The notes under the pieces were generated by a model that made no database searches, was not told the origin of the DNA, and was given only the letters and a program-made list of their open reading frames with translations. 64,000 bases of DNA from Micrococcaceae bacterium Sec5.7 (GTDB lineage Bacteria > Actinomycetota > Actinomycetes > Actinomycetales > Micrococcaceae). Below are positions 16,479-25,296 of the stretch, piece by piece. Made by a program: the position numbers and the translations under genes. How positions within the stretch are numbered: position 1 is the stretch's first letter; each line of letters begins with the position of its first letter. The stretch lies in the NCBI GenBank assembly GCA_039636785.1, contig CP144169.1, positions 3,100,001-3,164,000 on the forward strand. The letters are read 5' to 3'.

Positions 16479-18179
16479 CTAGCGAACTGTCGGCGGCGCA
16501 GGCATCACCGCACCGTTTTCCATCGTGTACCTCAGCCAGGAGCCGGCGCTGTTTCCGGCGGCTTTTGCAGCGCCTTTTTCCGCGCAGTTCCGGAACCATT
16601 CCCGCAGGGCGCGGTCATGGCTTACCATGATCAGGGTCCCGGCGAATCCGGCCAGGGCCGCCTCGAGTTCCTCCACAAGGACAGGTGCCAGGTGGTTGGT
16701 GGGCTCGTCAACGATCATGGTCCCGTATCCGCCCAGCAGCAGCCGTGCCAGGGCCAGTCTGCGCTGCTGTCCGGCAGACAGCCCGCCCACCGGCACGTGG
16801 AACTCGCTGGTGCGGAAGAGCCCCAGCCGGAGAAGCGCTTCGGCGTGCTCGTCGATATTGCCGCCCAGCCCTGAGGCGAACGCGGAAAGAAGCCGCATGC
16901 CCGGGCGCACCGGCAGCTCCAGTTCCTGCTGCAGATAACCGATCCGCGCAGGCCTGGTCACGGCACCCTGCTCTGGTTCCAGAGTGCCGGCGAGGACGGA
17001 CAACAGCGTGGACTTTCCGGCGCCGTTGGGCCCCGTGATCAGGATCTTCTGCCCTGCGTCCACTCGGAATCGCGGGACGTCCAGGCGCCCGGCCACCAGC
17101 ACTCCGCGGGCTTCCAGTACCGGAGCCACCCGTACCGGAGTTCCGGGCCCCTCGGTGCCCGCCTCCATCCCAAGTTCCACGGCAAGCCGCAGCGGTTCCG
17201 GCGGACGGTCAACCGGGGCGGCTTCGAGCCGGCGAAGTCGCTCCTGGGCGTTGCGGACCTTGCTGGTGGCTGCCCGCTGCCAGGTTCCGGCCTTGAAGTC
17301 GAACCCCATTTTGTCGTTATCGCGCTGGCGGGCGTAACCCATTTTCCCGGCCACCGTGTCCGCCTGCAGCCTTTCAGCTGCCATGGCGTCCAGCCACCCG
17401 TGGTATTGCTGCACCCAGCGTTGGCGTTCCGCGGCCTTCTCCCGCAGGTAGCCCTCGTAGCCGTTCCCGTAGCGGTGTATCTGACGACGTTCGGCATCCA
17501 CTTCAATCACGGTCGACGCCACTTTGCGCAGCAGCACGCGGTCATGGGAGACCACCACCACGGTCCCGCGGTGGGCCGCCAGACGCGCCTCAAGCCAGGC
17601 CGTGCCGCTGGCGTCAAGGTGGTTGGTGGGTTCGTCAAGGAGCAGAATGTCAGCCGGATCAGCCAGCACGCAGGCCAGCGCCACGCGTTCCTGTTCGCCG
17701 CCGGACAGGGATCCCAGCGTCCGCTTCCGGTCCAGCCCGCCCAGTCCCAGCCGGTCCAGCGCAGCCTCCACCCGGGAATCGGCGGCGTAACCCTCCCTCA
17801 GCTGGTACTGCGTCTGCAGGTTTCCGTAAGCTTCGAGCTCCTCGTCCTCTGCATTGGCCAGCCCGTCTTCCAGTCGCGCCAGTTCCGCCTCGATGTCCCG
17901 CAGCGCCGCAAGGGCGGCGTCGATGGCCCCGCCCACCGTGAACGATTCGGGCAGGCCAAGCGTCTGGGCCAGGTAGCCCACCCGGCCGTGGCTGCCGGTG
18001 GTGCCCTCATCCGGAGCCTCGAGCCCGGCCAGAATCCGCAGCAGCGTTGACTTGCCGGCGCCGTTTTCGCCCACGATCGCCGTGTGTTCGCCGGCGTTGA
18101 CCACCAGCTCGACGCCGTCAAAAAGCTGGCGGTCCCCGTACCCGTGGGATACGCCGGAAAGATAAAGATGCTCAGTCAT
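16479..18179 (-). CDS. ABC-F family ATPase, probable ribosome-protection type
   Basis: This is a soluble protein of 566 residues with two ABC domains and no membrane segment. The first domain has Walker A GENGAGKST, signature LSGGEQER and LLLDEPTNHLD. The second has GPNGAGKST, LSAGQQRR and MIVDEPTNHLAP. A linker of about 80 residues (the P-site tRNA-interaction motif region) lies between them and is Arg/Lys-rich. ABC-F proteins act on the ribosome; the LSAGQ form occurs in antibiotic-resistance members such as TlrC/Lmr types. Resistance is therefore possible but unproven. The ATG at 18179 is chosen because GAGG lies in front of it. Confidence 0.8.
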   Translation of the reverse strand: MTEHLYLSGVSHGYGDRQLFDGVELVVNAGEHTAIVGENGAGKSTLLRILAGLEAPDEGTTGSHGRVGYLAQTLGLPESFTVGGAIDAALAALRDIEAELARLEDGLANAEDEELEAYGNLQTQYQLREGYAADSRVEAALDRLGLGGLDRKRTLGSLSGGEQERVALACVLADPADILLLDEPTNHLDASGTAWLEARLAAHRGTVVVVSHDRVLLRKVASTVIEVDAERRQIHRYGNGYEGYLREKAAERQRWVQQYHGWLDAMAAERLQADTVAGKMGYARQRDNDKMGFDFKAGTWQRAATSKVRNAQERLRRLEAAPVDRPPEPLRLAVELGMEAGTEGPGTPVRVAPVLEARGVLVAGRLDVPRFRVDAGQKILITGPNGAGKSTLLSVLAGTLEPEQGAVTRPARIGYLQQELELPVRPGMRLLSAFASGLGGNIDEHAEALLRLGLFRTSEFHVPVGGLSAGQQRRLALARLLLGGYGTMIVDEPTNHLAPVLVEELEAALAGFAGTLIMVSHDRALREWFRNCAEKGAAKAAGNSAGSWLRYTMENGAVMPAPPTVR

Positions 18180-18504
18180 GAGGGGTCCTCGCAAGTCCGC
18201 AGTGTGGCCGCCGGAGCTGAACCGGGACGGTTCGGGAATGCTCTACGGGGCTATTGGTACCGGGGTGCAGCCTGGGCGCGCGCCAAGGCTGCTTCTTAGG
18301 ACTTCATCCGTCCAGCCTGCCCGGCGGCGGCCACCACGTCAAGCGGCGAGAAAGAGCCCGCGTACAGGACACCGCCGAACTCCGCTCCGGTGGCCCCGAC
18401 AACCTGGCGCACGGGGCGCACCGAATCAAATAGTCAGGCAGGCCGAACGTTCTATGTGCCGCCGTCGGGATCCTGCAAAGGCAAGGCAACGCTAGGCTGG
18501 AGAC
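18180..18504. other. Intergenic stretch, possible gene remnant
   Basis: Promoters for the divergent ABC-F and CPBP genes should lie here, but none is obvious. A minus-strand frame ending at 18296 (ATGAEFGGVLYAGS...) weakly resembles the end of a metal-binding ABC transporter lipoprotein. No larger part of such a gene is present. Confidence 0.3.
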
Positions 18505-19266
18505 ATGGCCATTACGCATCGCAAACTGCCGGCCCCGGGGCCGGAACTGTACCGTTTTTCGCGGCTCGATTTCACCACCGCAGGCCTGTACGTGGCCGCC
18601 GCCGCGTTCTTTGCGCTGGCCGGCGAACTGTTGTTGCCCATCCTCCGGCAGCTGGCCCCGAGCCCCGCGTTCGCATCGTATGCCGTGAATTTGCTGTTCT
18701 ACGGCTGCATCGGCGCCCTGGCATTGGTGGCAGCGCGCCGCGTGGTGGCACGGGATCTCAGAGTGCTGGCAACTCGTCCGTGGTTCACGCTCCTGATGGT
18801 TCCGCTCGCTGTCATCGTCATGCTGATCCTCACCGCAATCCTGGTGGCCGTCAGCGGATCGGTACAGGCCTCTGCTAACCAGACCGGAATCCTGGCGCTG
18901 TTGCAGCAGGTTCCTGCCTGGCTGATGGTGCCGCTGCTGGTGGTGGTGGGTCCGTTTGTGGAGGAGTACGTCTTCCGGCACCTGCTGATCGGCAAGCTGA
19001 GCCGGCGGATCAACGTCTGGTTCTGCTGCGCCCTGTCCGTGGTGCTGTTTGCCGCGCTGCACATCGTGGGCCAGGAGGCCATCACGCTCACTGCGCTGCT
19101 GCCCTACCTGGCCATGGGCGCTACGCTGGTTTTTGTGTACATGTGGACCGGCAAGAACCTGATGTTCTCCTACTTTGTCCATGCCGCCAAGAACCTGCTG
19201 GCCGCGGTGGTCCTCTATGCCATCTCCCCCGAGCTGCTCGAGCAGCTGCAGCAGGTCCAGCAGTAG
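18505..19266 (+). CDS. CPBP-family intramembrane metalloprotease
   Basis: This 253-residue membrane protein has about seven hydrophobic segments. The CPBP (Abi/CAAX protease) motifs are present: EEYVFR (motif 1, Glu-Glu-x-x-x-Arg) at about residues 152-157 and a later segment with ALHIVGQ (the His-containing motif 2). Such proteases cleave within the membrane, and in other bacteria some confer bacteriocin self-immunity or process peptides. The substrate here is unknown. The gene is monocistronic or precedes the VOC protein. Confidence 0.75.
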   Translation: MAITHRKLPAPGPELYRFSRLDFTTAGLYVAAAAFFALAGELLLPILRQLAPSPAFASYAVNLLFYGCIGALALVAARRVVARDLRVLATRPWFTLLMVPLAVIVMLILTAILVAVSGSVQASANQTGILALLQQVPAWLMVPLLVVVGPFVEEYVFRHLLIGKLSRRINVWFCCALSVVLFAALHIVGQEAITLTALLPYLAMGATLVFVYMWTGKNLMFSYFVHAAKNLLAAVVLYAISPELLEQLQQVQQ

Positions 19267-19392
19267 CGCATCCCACCTCCCGGGCCCAGCGCCCGCGTTC
19301 GGACCGCGCGCCGCGCCCGGACCGCCTCAACCCGGACTAAAACTGTCCGCATGGCTCTTCCGGGCGCCGCGCCGTCGTCGTACTTTTGTTCC

Positions 19393-19833
19393 ATGGCACT
19401 GAACATTCAGATCGCAGTCGATTGCAAGGACCCGCACACGCTCGCCGATTGGTGGGCGGAAACGCTGGACTGGGCGGTGGAGCCCCAGGACGAGGCGTTC
19501 ATCCGGTCCATGATCGAGCAGGGCTTCGCCACGGAAGCGGACACCCTCACCCACAACGGCAAGCTGGTCTGGCGGGACGGCGCCGCGATCCGCCCGCCCG
19601 ACGAACTCGATGCCAAGCCGCCCCTCCGCCGCCTGCTGTTCCAGACTGCCCCCGAGGGGAAGACCGTCAAGAACCGCGTGCACTGGGACGTGAATCTGGC
19701 CGGCGGGGACAAGGACGCCGTGCGGCAAGCCCTGGAAGCACGCGGCGCAACCTTCCTCTGGACCGCCAGCCAGGGCCCCCATTCGTGGCACACCATGGCG
19801 GACCCGGAAGGCAACGAGTTCTGCATCAGCTGA
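19393..19833 (+). CDS. VOC-superfamily (glyoxalase-like) protein
   Basis: This is a 146-residue protein with the glyoxalase-like fold of the Glyoxalase_6 type. It starts MALNIQIAVDCKDPHTLADWW and ends DPEGNEFCIS, the usual C-terminal signature. The group includes metal-dependent lyases, dioxygenases and resistance proteins. No activity can be assigned from sequence. An upstream in-frame ATG at 19351 was rejected because homology begins at 19393. menB follows 21 bases after its stop. Confidence 0.75.
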   Translation: MALNIQIAVDCKDPHTLADWWAETLDWAVEPQDEAFIRSMIEQGFATEADTLTHNGKLVWRDGAAIRPPDELDAKPPLRRLLFQTAPEGKTVKNRVHWDVNLAGGDKDAVRQALEARGATFLWTASQGPHSWHTMADPEGNEFCIS

Positions 19834-19854
19834 GGCGATTACTAGACTCGGTCT

Positions 19855-20808
19855 GTGAGCAACGAAATCCCCGCCAAGGTATCCGACGTCTTTGACCCGT
19901 CCCGCTGGCGCACCGTGTCAGGCTTCGACGACTTCCAGGACATGACCTACCACCGGCAGGTGGAGCGGTCCGCGGAGGGCTCGGCGGTGCGGGATCTGCC
20001 CACCGTACGCATCGCCTTCAACCGGCCCGAGGTCCGCAACGCCTTCCGCCCCGGTACGGTGGACGAGCTGTACCGCGCCATGGACCACGCCCGGATGAGC
20101 CCGGACGTGGCCACCGTGCTGCTCACCGGCAACGGCCCCTCCCCCAAGGACGGCGGGCACTCGTTCTGCTCAGGCGGCGACCAGCGGATCCGGGGCCGCG
20201 ACGGGTACAGGTACGCAGACGGCGAAACCCAGGAAACAATCGACCCTGCGCGCGCCGGCCGGCTCCACATCCTTGAAGTCCAGCGGCTCATACGCACCAT
20301 GCCCAAGGTGGTGATCGCCGTCGTGAACGGGTGGGCGGCCGGCGGCGGGCACTCGCTGCATGTGGTCTCGGACCTCACCATCGCTTCCCGCGAGCATGGC
20401 AAGTTCAAGCAGACGGACGCCACCGTGGGAAGTTTCGACGCCGGTTACGGCTCAGCGCTGTTGGCCCGCCAGATCGGCCAGAAAGCTGCCCGGGAGATCT
20501 TCTTCCTCGCCCGCGAATACTCCGCCGAGGACATGGTCCGGCTGGGCGCGGTGAACGAGGCCGTTGACCACAACCGCCTCGAGGACGTGGCGCTGGAGTA
20601 CGCCGCGGACATCGCCCGCCAGTCCCCGCAGGCCATCCGCATGCTCAAGTTCGCCTTCAACCTGGCGGACGACGGCCTGGCCGGCCAGCAGGTCTTCGCC
20701 GGCGAAGCCACGCGCCTGGCCTACATGACCGACGAGGCCGTGGAAGGCAAGGAAGCCTTCCTCGAGAAGCGCGATCCCGACTGGTCCAAATTCCCGCACT
20801 ACTTCTAA
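19855..20808 (+). CDS. menB: 1,4-dihydroxy-2-naphthoyl-CoA synthase
   Basis: This 317-residue crotonase-fold enzyme closes the second ring of the naphthoquinone nucleus, converting o-succinylbenzoyl-CoA to DHNA-CoA in menaquinone synthesis. MenB features are visible: HSFCSGGDQRIRGRDGY (oxyanion and CoA-binding loop), VVNGWAAGGGHSL, and DATVGSFDAGYGS with the catalytic Asp-Tyr region. The N-terminus of about 40 residues before the fold is typical of actinobacterial MenB. The start is GTG. menE follows after 10 bases. Confidence 0.93.
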   Translation: MSNEIPAKVSDVFDPSRWRTVSGFDDFQDMTYHRQVERSAEGSAVRDLPTVRIAFNRPEVRNAFRPGTVDELYRAMDHARMSPDVATVLLTGNGPSPKDGGHSFCSGGDQRIRGRDGYRYADGETQETIDPARAGRLHILEVQRLIRTMPKVVIAVVNGWAAGGGHSLHVVSDLTIASREHGKFKQTDATVGSFDAGYGSALLARQIGQKAAREIFFLAREYSAEDMVRLGAVNEAVDHNRLEDVALEYAADIARQSPQAIRMLKFAFNLADDGLAGQQVFAGEATRLAYMTDEAVEGKEAFLEKRDPDWSKFPHYF

Positions 20809-20818
20809 GGCAGCCACT

Positions 20819-22027
20819 GTGACTACTGGACACGTGAATATTGAACCCGCCCTCACTGCCATCACTGCTGCCCTCCACGGTGAGGGGCCGGCCGTCGAAC
20901 TGTCCGACGGTCCGGACGGCAATCCGGTGGTTGCGTTTGTTGAAACCGGCGTGCTCCGGGCCGCCGGATTTGAAGACGCCGCTGTTGTGGTCCGCACGTC
21001 CGGATCCACGGGTGCGCCCAAGGCCACCGTCCTGACAGTGGAGGCCCTCGCCGCTTCGTCGATGGCCACCGCGCTGGCGCTCAAGGGCGAGGGCCAATGG
21101 CTGCTGGCCCTCCCCGTGCAATATGTGGCCGGGGTGCAGGTGCTGGTCCGCTCGCTCTTCGCCGGAACCCGCCCCTGGGCCATGGACATGCGAAACGGCT
21201 TCACGCCGGAAGCGTTTACCGCCGGCGCGCTGGAGCTGACGGACAAGATGCGGTTCACCTCGCTCGTCCCCACCCAGCTGCAACGGCTCCTGGACTCCCC
21301 GTCGCCGGAAACCATCGCCGTGCTGCGGCGCTTCAACGGCATCCTGCTGGGTGGTGCGCCTGCTTCTGCATCGCTCCTGGCTGCGGCCCGCGACGCCGCC
21401 ATCCGGGTGGTCACCACCTACGGTGCATCGGAGACCTGCGGCGGCTGCATTTACGACGGCATGCCGCTGGACGGTGTGGAAGTCCGGCTGGAAAACCCCG
21501 CCGTGGCGGGTGCTTCCTCTGTGGCAGGCCGCATCCTCCTGGGCGGGGATGTGGTGGCGGCAGGCTATCTGGGGGCCCCGGATCAGACCGCAAGGACTTT
21601 CTTCGTGCACGACGGTGTCCGCTGGTACCGCACCCACGATCTCGGTTCCCTGGACGCTGACGGGAAGCTCACTGTCCTGGGCCGCGCCGACGACGTCATC
21701 ATCACCGGCGGACTCAAAGTCTCCGCCACGCACGTGCAGGAAGAGCTGGAGAAGTCCGACGGCGTGCTGGCGGCTTTTGTGACCGGCGTGCAGTCCGAGG
21801 AATGGGGCCAGGCTGTTGCAGCCTTTGTGGCGGTGGCTGACGGCGGCGCCGGGGACACCGGCAGTGGCCAAACCGCCGTCGAACTCGCGCAGGAATGGCA
21901 TCGGACGCTCGGCGTGCTCGCCCCCAAAACGATCCTTCCTGCCGCGGCGCTGATCATGCTCCCGAACGGAAAACCGGACCGGCTGGCCATGACTGCGCAG
22001 CTGAACGCACTTCATCAGGGAAAATAG
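20819..22027 (+). CDS. menE: o-succinylbenzoate--CoA ligase
   Basis: This is a 402-residue member of the AMP-forming acyl-CoA synthetase family. The ATP-binding P-loop (RTSGSTGAPKATVL), GASETCGGCIYDG (A5-like motif), RTHDLGSLDADGKL and GRADDVIITGGLKVS (hinge and C-terminal Lys region) are all present. It activates o-succinylbenzoate with ATP and CoA, the step before MenB. The protein is shorter than general acyl-CoA ligases, as usual for actinobacterial MenE. The start is GTG. It is translated in series with menB. Confidence 0.9.
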   Translation: MTTGHVNIEPALTAITAALHGEGPAVELSDGPDGNPVVAFVETGVLRAAGFEDAAVVVRTSGSTGAPKATVLTVEALAASSMATALALKGEGQWLLALPVQYVAGVQVLVRSLFAGTRPWAMDMRNGFTPEAFTAGALELTDKMRFTSLVPTQLQRLLDSPSPETIAVLRRFNGILLGGAPASASLLAAARDAAIRVVTTYGASETCGGCIYDGMPLDGVEVRLENPAVAGASSVAGRILLGGDVVAAGYLGAPDQTARTFFVHDGVRWYRTHDLGSLDADGKLTVLGRADDVIITGGLKVSATHVQEELEKSDGVLAAFVTGVQSEEWGQAVAAFVAVADGGAGDTGSGQTAVELAQEWHRTLGVLAPKTILPAAALIMLPNGKPDRLAMTAQLNALHQGK

Positions 22028-22107
22028 ATTAGTTCCGCACCAGCTGCACTTCCGCAGCACACCCTGAAACCCGCCGGGTTTCACCGAACCAACACGAGGT
22101 ACTGACC

Positions 22108-22989
22108 GTGGCCACAGCCGCACAATGGATCCAAGGCGCGAGACTGCGCACCCTGCCGGCAGCGATCGCGCCTGTACTGATCGGCTCGGCAGCCGCCTAC
22201 GAAATGGACTCCTTCCGCCCGGTCAACGCCGTGCTGGCCGCGTTCGTGGCTCTCCTGCTGCAGATCGGCGTCAACTACGCCAACGATTACTCGGACGGCA
22301 TCCGCGGCACCGACGAGGACCGTGTGGGCCCGTTAAGGCTGGTGGGCTCCGGCGCAGCACACCCGCAGCACGTCAAGTACGCCGCGTTCGGTGCGTTCGC
22401 AATAGCCATGCTGTTCGGCCTGGCACTCGTGGTCATCACGCAGAGCTGGTGGCTGATCCTGGTGGGCCTTGGATGCGTGGTGGCGGCCTGGGGCTACACC
22501 GGAGGCAAAAACCCTTACGGCTACATGGGCCTGGGCGACGTGTTTGTGTTCGTATTCTTCGGCCTGGTGGCCACCCTGGGAACTACCTACACCCAGGCGG
22601 GCCAGCTCAGCCTCGCCGCCATTCTGGGCGCCATCGGCACCGGGCTCATCGCCTGCGCGCTGTTGATGGCCAACAATGTGAGGGATATCCCCACCGACAT
22701 CCAGGCGGGCAAGAAGACGCTGGCAGTGCGGCTGGGCGACAAACACGCCCGCGAAAGCTATGTGCTGATGCTGGCCGTGGCCATCCTGCTGGTGGTGATC
22801 CTGGCTCCCGGGCGCCCGTGGATGCTGATCGCGCTGCTTCTGATCCCCGCCTGCCTGATGCCGGCTTGGCTGATGATTAACGGCCGGAAGCGCAAGAGCC
22901 TCATCCCGGTGCTGAAGCAGACCGGGCTCATCAATTTGGGCTACAGCCTGCTGTTCTCGCTCGGACTTGTACTGAGCCACGGGTTCTAG
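22108..22989 (+). CDS. menA: 1,4-dihydroxy-2-naphthoate polyprenyltransferase
   Basis: This 293-residue UbiA-superfamily membrane enzyme attaches the isoprenoid tail to DHNA, giving demethylmenaquinone. The first aspartate-rich motif is NYANDYSDGIRGTDEDR and the second is RDIPTDIQAGKKTLA, both needed for Mg-diphosphate binding. About eight to nine membrane helices are evident. The start is GTG, 80 bases after menE. With menB and menE it supplies menaquinone, the main respiratory quinone of this group. Confidence 0.93.
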   Translation: MATAAQWIQGARLRTLPAAIAPVLIGSAAAYEMDSFRPVNAVLAAFVALLLQIGVNYANDYSDGIRGTDEDRVGPLRLVGSGAAHPQHVKYAAFGAFAIAMLFGLALVVITQSWWLILVGLGCVVAAWGYTGGKNPYGYMGLGDVFVFVFFGLVATLGTTYTQAGQLSLAAILGAIGTGLIACALLMANNVRDIPTDIQAGKKTLAVRLGDKHARESYVLMLAVAILLVVILAPGRPWMLIALLLIPACLMPAWLMINGRKRKSLIPVLKQTGLINLGYSLLFSLGLVLSHGF

Positions 22990-23060
22990 GGTTCCTGGGA
23001 TTCAGGGTCCCTGGGGACCCCGGTTCAGGGTCCCTGGGGGATTCAGAGTTCCTGGGGATC
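22990..23060. repeat. Short imperfect tandem repeats after menA
   Basis: TTCAGGGTCCCTGGGG-like units (GATTCAGGGTCCCTGGGG, GGTTCAGGGTCCCTGGGG, GATTCAGAGTTCCTGGGG) occur three to four times at about 25-base spacing. They overlap the 3' end of the DUF4229 gene, so its last codons (PRDPQEL) are repeat-encoded. Unit number may vary between strains. Confidence 0.6.
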
Positions 23061-23393
23061 CCGGGGCGGGCCCAGGCGCGGGTCTCGGGCCTCCCCGCGC
23101 CCGTTGTCCGTGTGGACTGCGATGTCCGGATTGGCGTCCACCAGACGGTCCTCGGCCTCGGCGTCTTCAACCTCGCCCGCAGAGCGGATCGGTTTGGCTT
23201 TGCCAGAGAAGCGCCCGTGCATCGAGGCCGTGGCCGCATCGCGCTGCTTCTGGAAAAACAGGTAGCTGACGGCGAAGGCGATCAGGCCCGCGCATATTAC
23301 TGACAACAGCCACCCGAGCTGGAGGACCACAAAAAGCGCGAACAGGGGCGCGAACAGGGCGAGCCGGATCAGGGAGTATTTCACGAAAGCCAC
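23043..23393 (-). CDS. DUF4229 small membrane protein
   Basis: This is a 116-residue protein with two membrane helices in residues 5-50 (LIRLALFAPLFALFVVLQ and LSVICAGLIAFAVSYLFF). A positively charged helix and an acidic, disordered tail follow. The FFQKQRDAATASM segment after the second helix is typical of actinobacterial DUF4229 proteins, which are often found next to menA. The function is unknown. The 3' end has been overlaid by short tandem repeats. Confidence 0.7.
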   Translation of the reverse strand: MAFVKYSLIRLALFAPLFALFVVLQLGWLLSVICAGLIAFAVSYLFFQKQRDAATASMHGRFSGKAKPIRSAGEVEDAEAEDRLVDANPDIAVHTDNGRGEARDPRLGPPRDPQEL

Positions 23394-23536
23394 GGTCCAA
23401 GTTTAGCCGCCCTGCCTGTGAGCCCGCTCCGCGCCGCCGTCGGGCGCTTCAGGAGGCGTTTCCGATGTTCTTCCGGTGTTCTTCTGTGGGCATACCGTAA
23501 TCTCCGGGCCGGGCTGCGGAGGATAGACTTGAATGC

Positions 23537-23956
23537 ATGCTCCGTGTTGTTATAGCAGTCGCCGTTCTTGCCATATTTGTCTACGGACTGGTGGACGTGA
23601 TCCGGACTGAAGCACGCCTCACGAGGGGCATTTCCAAGCCTTCCTGGATCGTTGTGATGATTGTCCTGCCGGTGGTGGGCGCCGCACTCTGGTTCCTGAT
23701 CGGCCGCCCGCGCAACACTCCCCAGGTTCAGCGGAGCTACAGCCACCCCACCGCCCCGGACGACGACCCCGATTTCCTCCGCAACCTTGAACTCCGCCGC
23801 CGCAACCAGGCCGAGGCCGCCCGCTTGAAGAAGCTCAAGGACGACCTCGACGCCAAAGAGCGCAATCCCGGAGGCGGCGCTGGTGGGTCGGGCGGCGCGG
23901 GCGGCACCCGCGGAAGCGGCGACTCTGGCGTCGAAGGCAGCGACGGGGTCAAATAG
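23537..23956 (+). CDS. PLDc_N-type small membrane protein
   Basis: This is a 139-residue protein. Residues 1-60 form two membrane helices around the PLDc_N pattern (VYGLVDVIRTEARLTRGISKPSWIVVMIVLPVVG, GALWFLIGRPR-like). A charged coiled-coil-like helix and a Gly/Ser-rich tail follow. In larger proteins this module precedes phospholipase D domains. Alone it is a widespread actinobacterial membrane protein of unknown role, often encoded near the men and ccs genes as here. Confidence 0.75.
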   Translation: MLRVVIAVAVLAIFVYGLVDVIRTEARLTRGISKPSWIVVMIVLPVVGAALWFLIGRPRNTPQVQRSYSHPTAPDDDPDFLRNLELRRRNQAEAARLKKLKDDLDAKERNPGGGAGGSGGAGGTRGSGDSGVEGSDGVK

Positions 23957-23967
23957 GCCTGTTCTCT

Positions 23968-24029
23968 GGCCATTCGCCAATTTTGGCCGGAATGATCGCC
24001 CCCAATGCGGCCATATATGGTGAATGGCC
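23968..24029. repeat. Imperfect palindrome left of the nuclease-like gene
   Basis: GGCCATTCGCCAATTTTGGCC faces GGCCATATATGGTGAATGGCC across 18 bases. It starts 11 bases after the stop of the gene at 23537 and could terminate it. Its core (ATTCGCCA...TGGCC) is shared with the palindrome at 25186-25239, on the other side of the same gene. Confidence 0.55.
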
Positions 24030-24151
24030 GCGGCTTTGTGGCGGTGCAGCGCGCCTGCGAAACCGCCCACGGGCCCTCCACTTGTCCTCCACACCGCCCC
24101 GGAACTGTGGATAACGCTTCAGAGGACCTCCAGGGGCACCAGAATGCTTTT

Positions 24152-25075
24152 ATGCGCCGTCCTCCAGCACTTCCCAGGCATCTGCTCAGCCAGCCGTTCA
24201 CAATCGTGCAGGCCAAGGCGTCCGGCCTGACACGCAGGCGAACGCGGGCCAAGGACCTGAACGCCCCCAGCCATGGCATCCGTGTGCCGGCCGCCATCGA
24301 GATCACCCTGCTGGTCCGAGCCCGGTCCCTGGCCGACGCAACGGGAGCAATTGTCAGCCACCTGACCGCCGCCGCGCTCTGGGGATTCCCGCTGCCCCTC
24401 TGTTTTGAGGCCCATGTGCTCATCCATCTGACTTGCCTGCCCGGCGGCCGCGCCGTGCGTCGCAAGGACGTGGCCGGGCATGAGTTGGCGCTGGTGCCGG
24501 ACGAAATCACCGAAGGCCGCTATGTAACGTGCACTTCGCCGCTCCGGACCTGGTTCGATCTCGCCGGAATCCTGAGCCTGGACGAGCTGGTCATCGCCGG
24601 TGATTTCCTGCTCCGCCGCAGGAACCCTTTGTCCACGCTGGCAGCCCTGGACAAATTCCTGGCTACCAAGGCCGGCAGGCCAAGGTACCGGAAGGTCATG
24701 GCGGCTCGTGCCCTCGTCCGTCCGGGCACTGATTCGCCGAAGGAGACCGAGCTCCGGCTGTTGCTCCTGAAGCACGGCATCCCGGAGCCATCCATCAACG
24801 AGCCCATGTTCGATGAAACTGGCGGCTGGATCCAGGACCCGGACATGTCCTACGAAGAGCTCAAGATTGCCGTCCAATACGACGGCGGCCACCACGCCAC
24901 AGCCGCCCAACGCCGCAGTGACATCTTCCGCGACGAGAATGCGAGAGACCTCGGGTGGCTCGTAGTGGTGCTGACGCAGTGGGACCTTGACCCGTTTGGG
25001 CCCGGCATGGAGCCCAACGCCGTCACAAGAGTCCGGGCGGCGCTTCAGGACCGGGGATGGAGCTCGGGAACCTAG
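24152..25075 (+). CDS. AbiEi/DUF559-like protein with a predicted endonuclease domain
   Basis: This 307-residue protein starts at 24152 (the upstream frame lacks homology). The N-terminal 150 residues resemble the winged-helix half of AbiEi-like antitoxin-fold proteins (ATGAIVSHLTAAALWGFPLP). The C-terminal 110 residues carry a Vsr/DUF559-type PD-(D/E)xK nuclease pattern: KETELRLLLLKHGI, then ELKIAVQYDGGHH and DENARDLGWLVVVLTQWDL. Such genes are common and scattered in Arthrobacter and are thought to act in DNA processing or defence. No partner gene is adjacent. It is flanked by related palindromes. Confidence 0.6.
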   Translation: MRRPPALPRHLLSQPFTIVQAKASGLTRRRTRAKDLNAPSHGIRVPAAIEITLLVRARSLADATGAIVSHLTAAALWGFPLPLCFEAHVLIHLTCLPGGRAVRRKDVAGHELALVPDEITEGRYVTCTSPLRTWFDLAGILSLDELVIAGDFLLRRRNPLSTLAALDKFLATKAGRPRYRKVMAARALVRPGTDSPKETELRLLLLKHGIPEPSINEPMFDETGGWIQDPDMSYEELKIAVQYDGGHHATAAQRRSDIFRDENARDLGWLVVVLTQWDLDPFGPGMEPNAVTRVRAALQDRGWSSGT

Positions 25076-25185
25076 GGCACGTCGGGAAACTACTGCACGT
25101 CGGGAAGCTAGCCAGGCCGGCGTGGCCAACTCCACCGTCTGCTCAACTCCACCCCGTCTGCTCCACAACCCCGGCCCACTCCACG

Positions 25186-25239
25186 ATTCGCCCAAAATGG
25201 CCGCTCAGCAACCAGGCTTAGCGGCCATTTTTGGCGAAT
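25186..25239. terminator. Strong palindrome between convergent genes
   Basis: Two 20-base arms (ATTCGCCcAAAATGGCCGCT and its complement, one mismatch) enclose a 14-base loop. It sits between the nuclease-like gene and ccsB, which converge. The arm has A4 and T5 runs near its centre, so it could terminate both. Its sequence belongs to the same family as the palindrome at 23968. Confidence 0.65.
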
Positions 25240-25296
25240 CAATGAGACTCCGGGCCGATGAGTCCCGGCCCCAAAATCCTGAAAGCTCCTGGGCCC

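Noticed and set aside
18296-18420. Possible C-terminal fragment of a metal-binding lipoprotein on the minus strand
   Set aside because: Similarity rests on about 30 residues (ATGAEFGGVLYAGS) judged by eye, which is too weak to annotate.
20452-22123. Long minus-strand frames opposite menB-menE
   Set aside because: They are shadows: codon positions and protein motifs clearly favour the plus-strand men genes.
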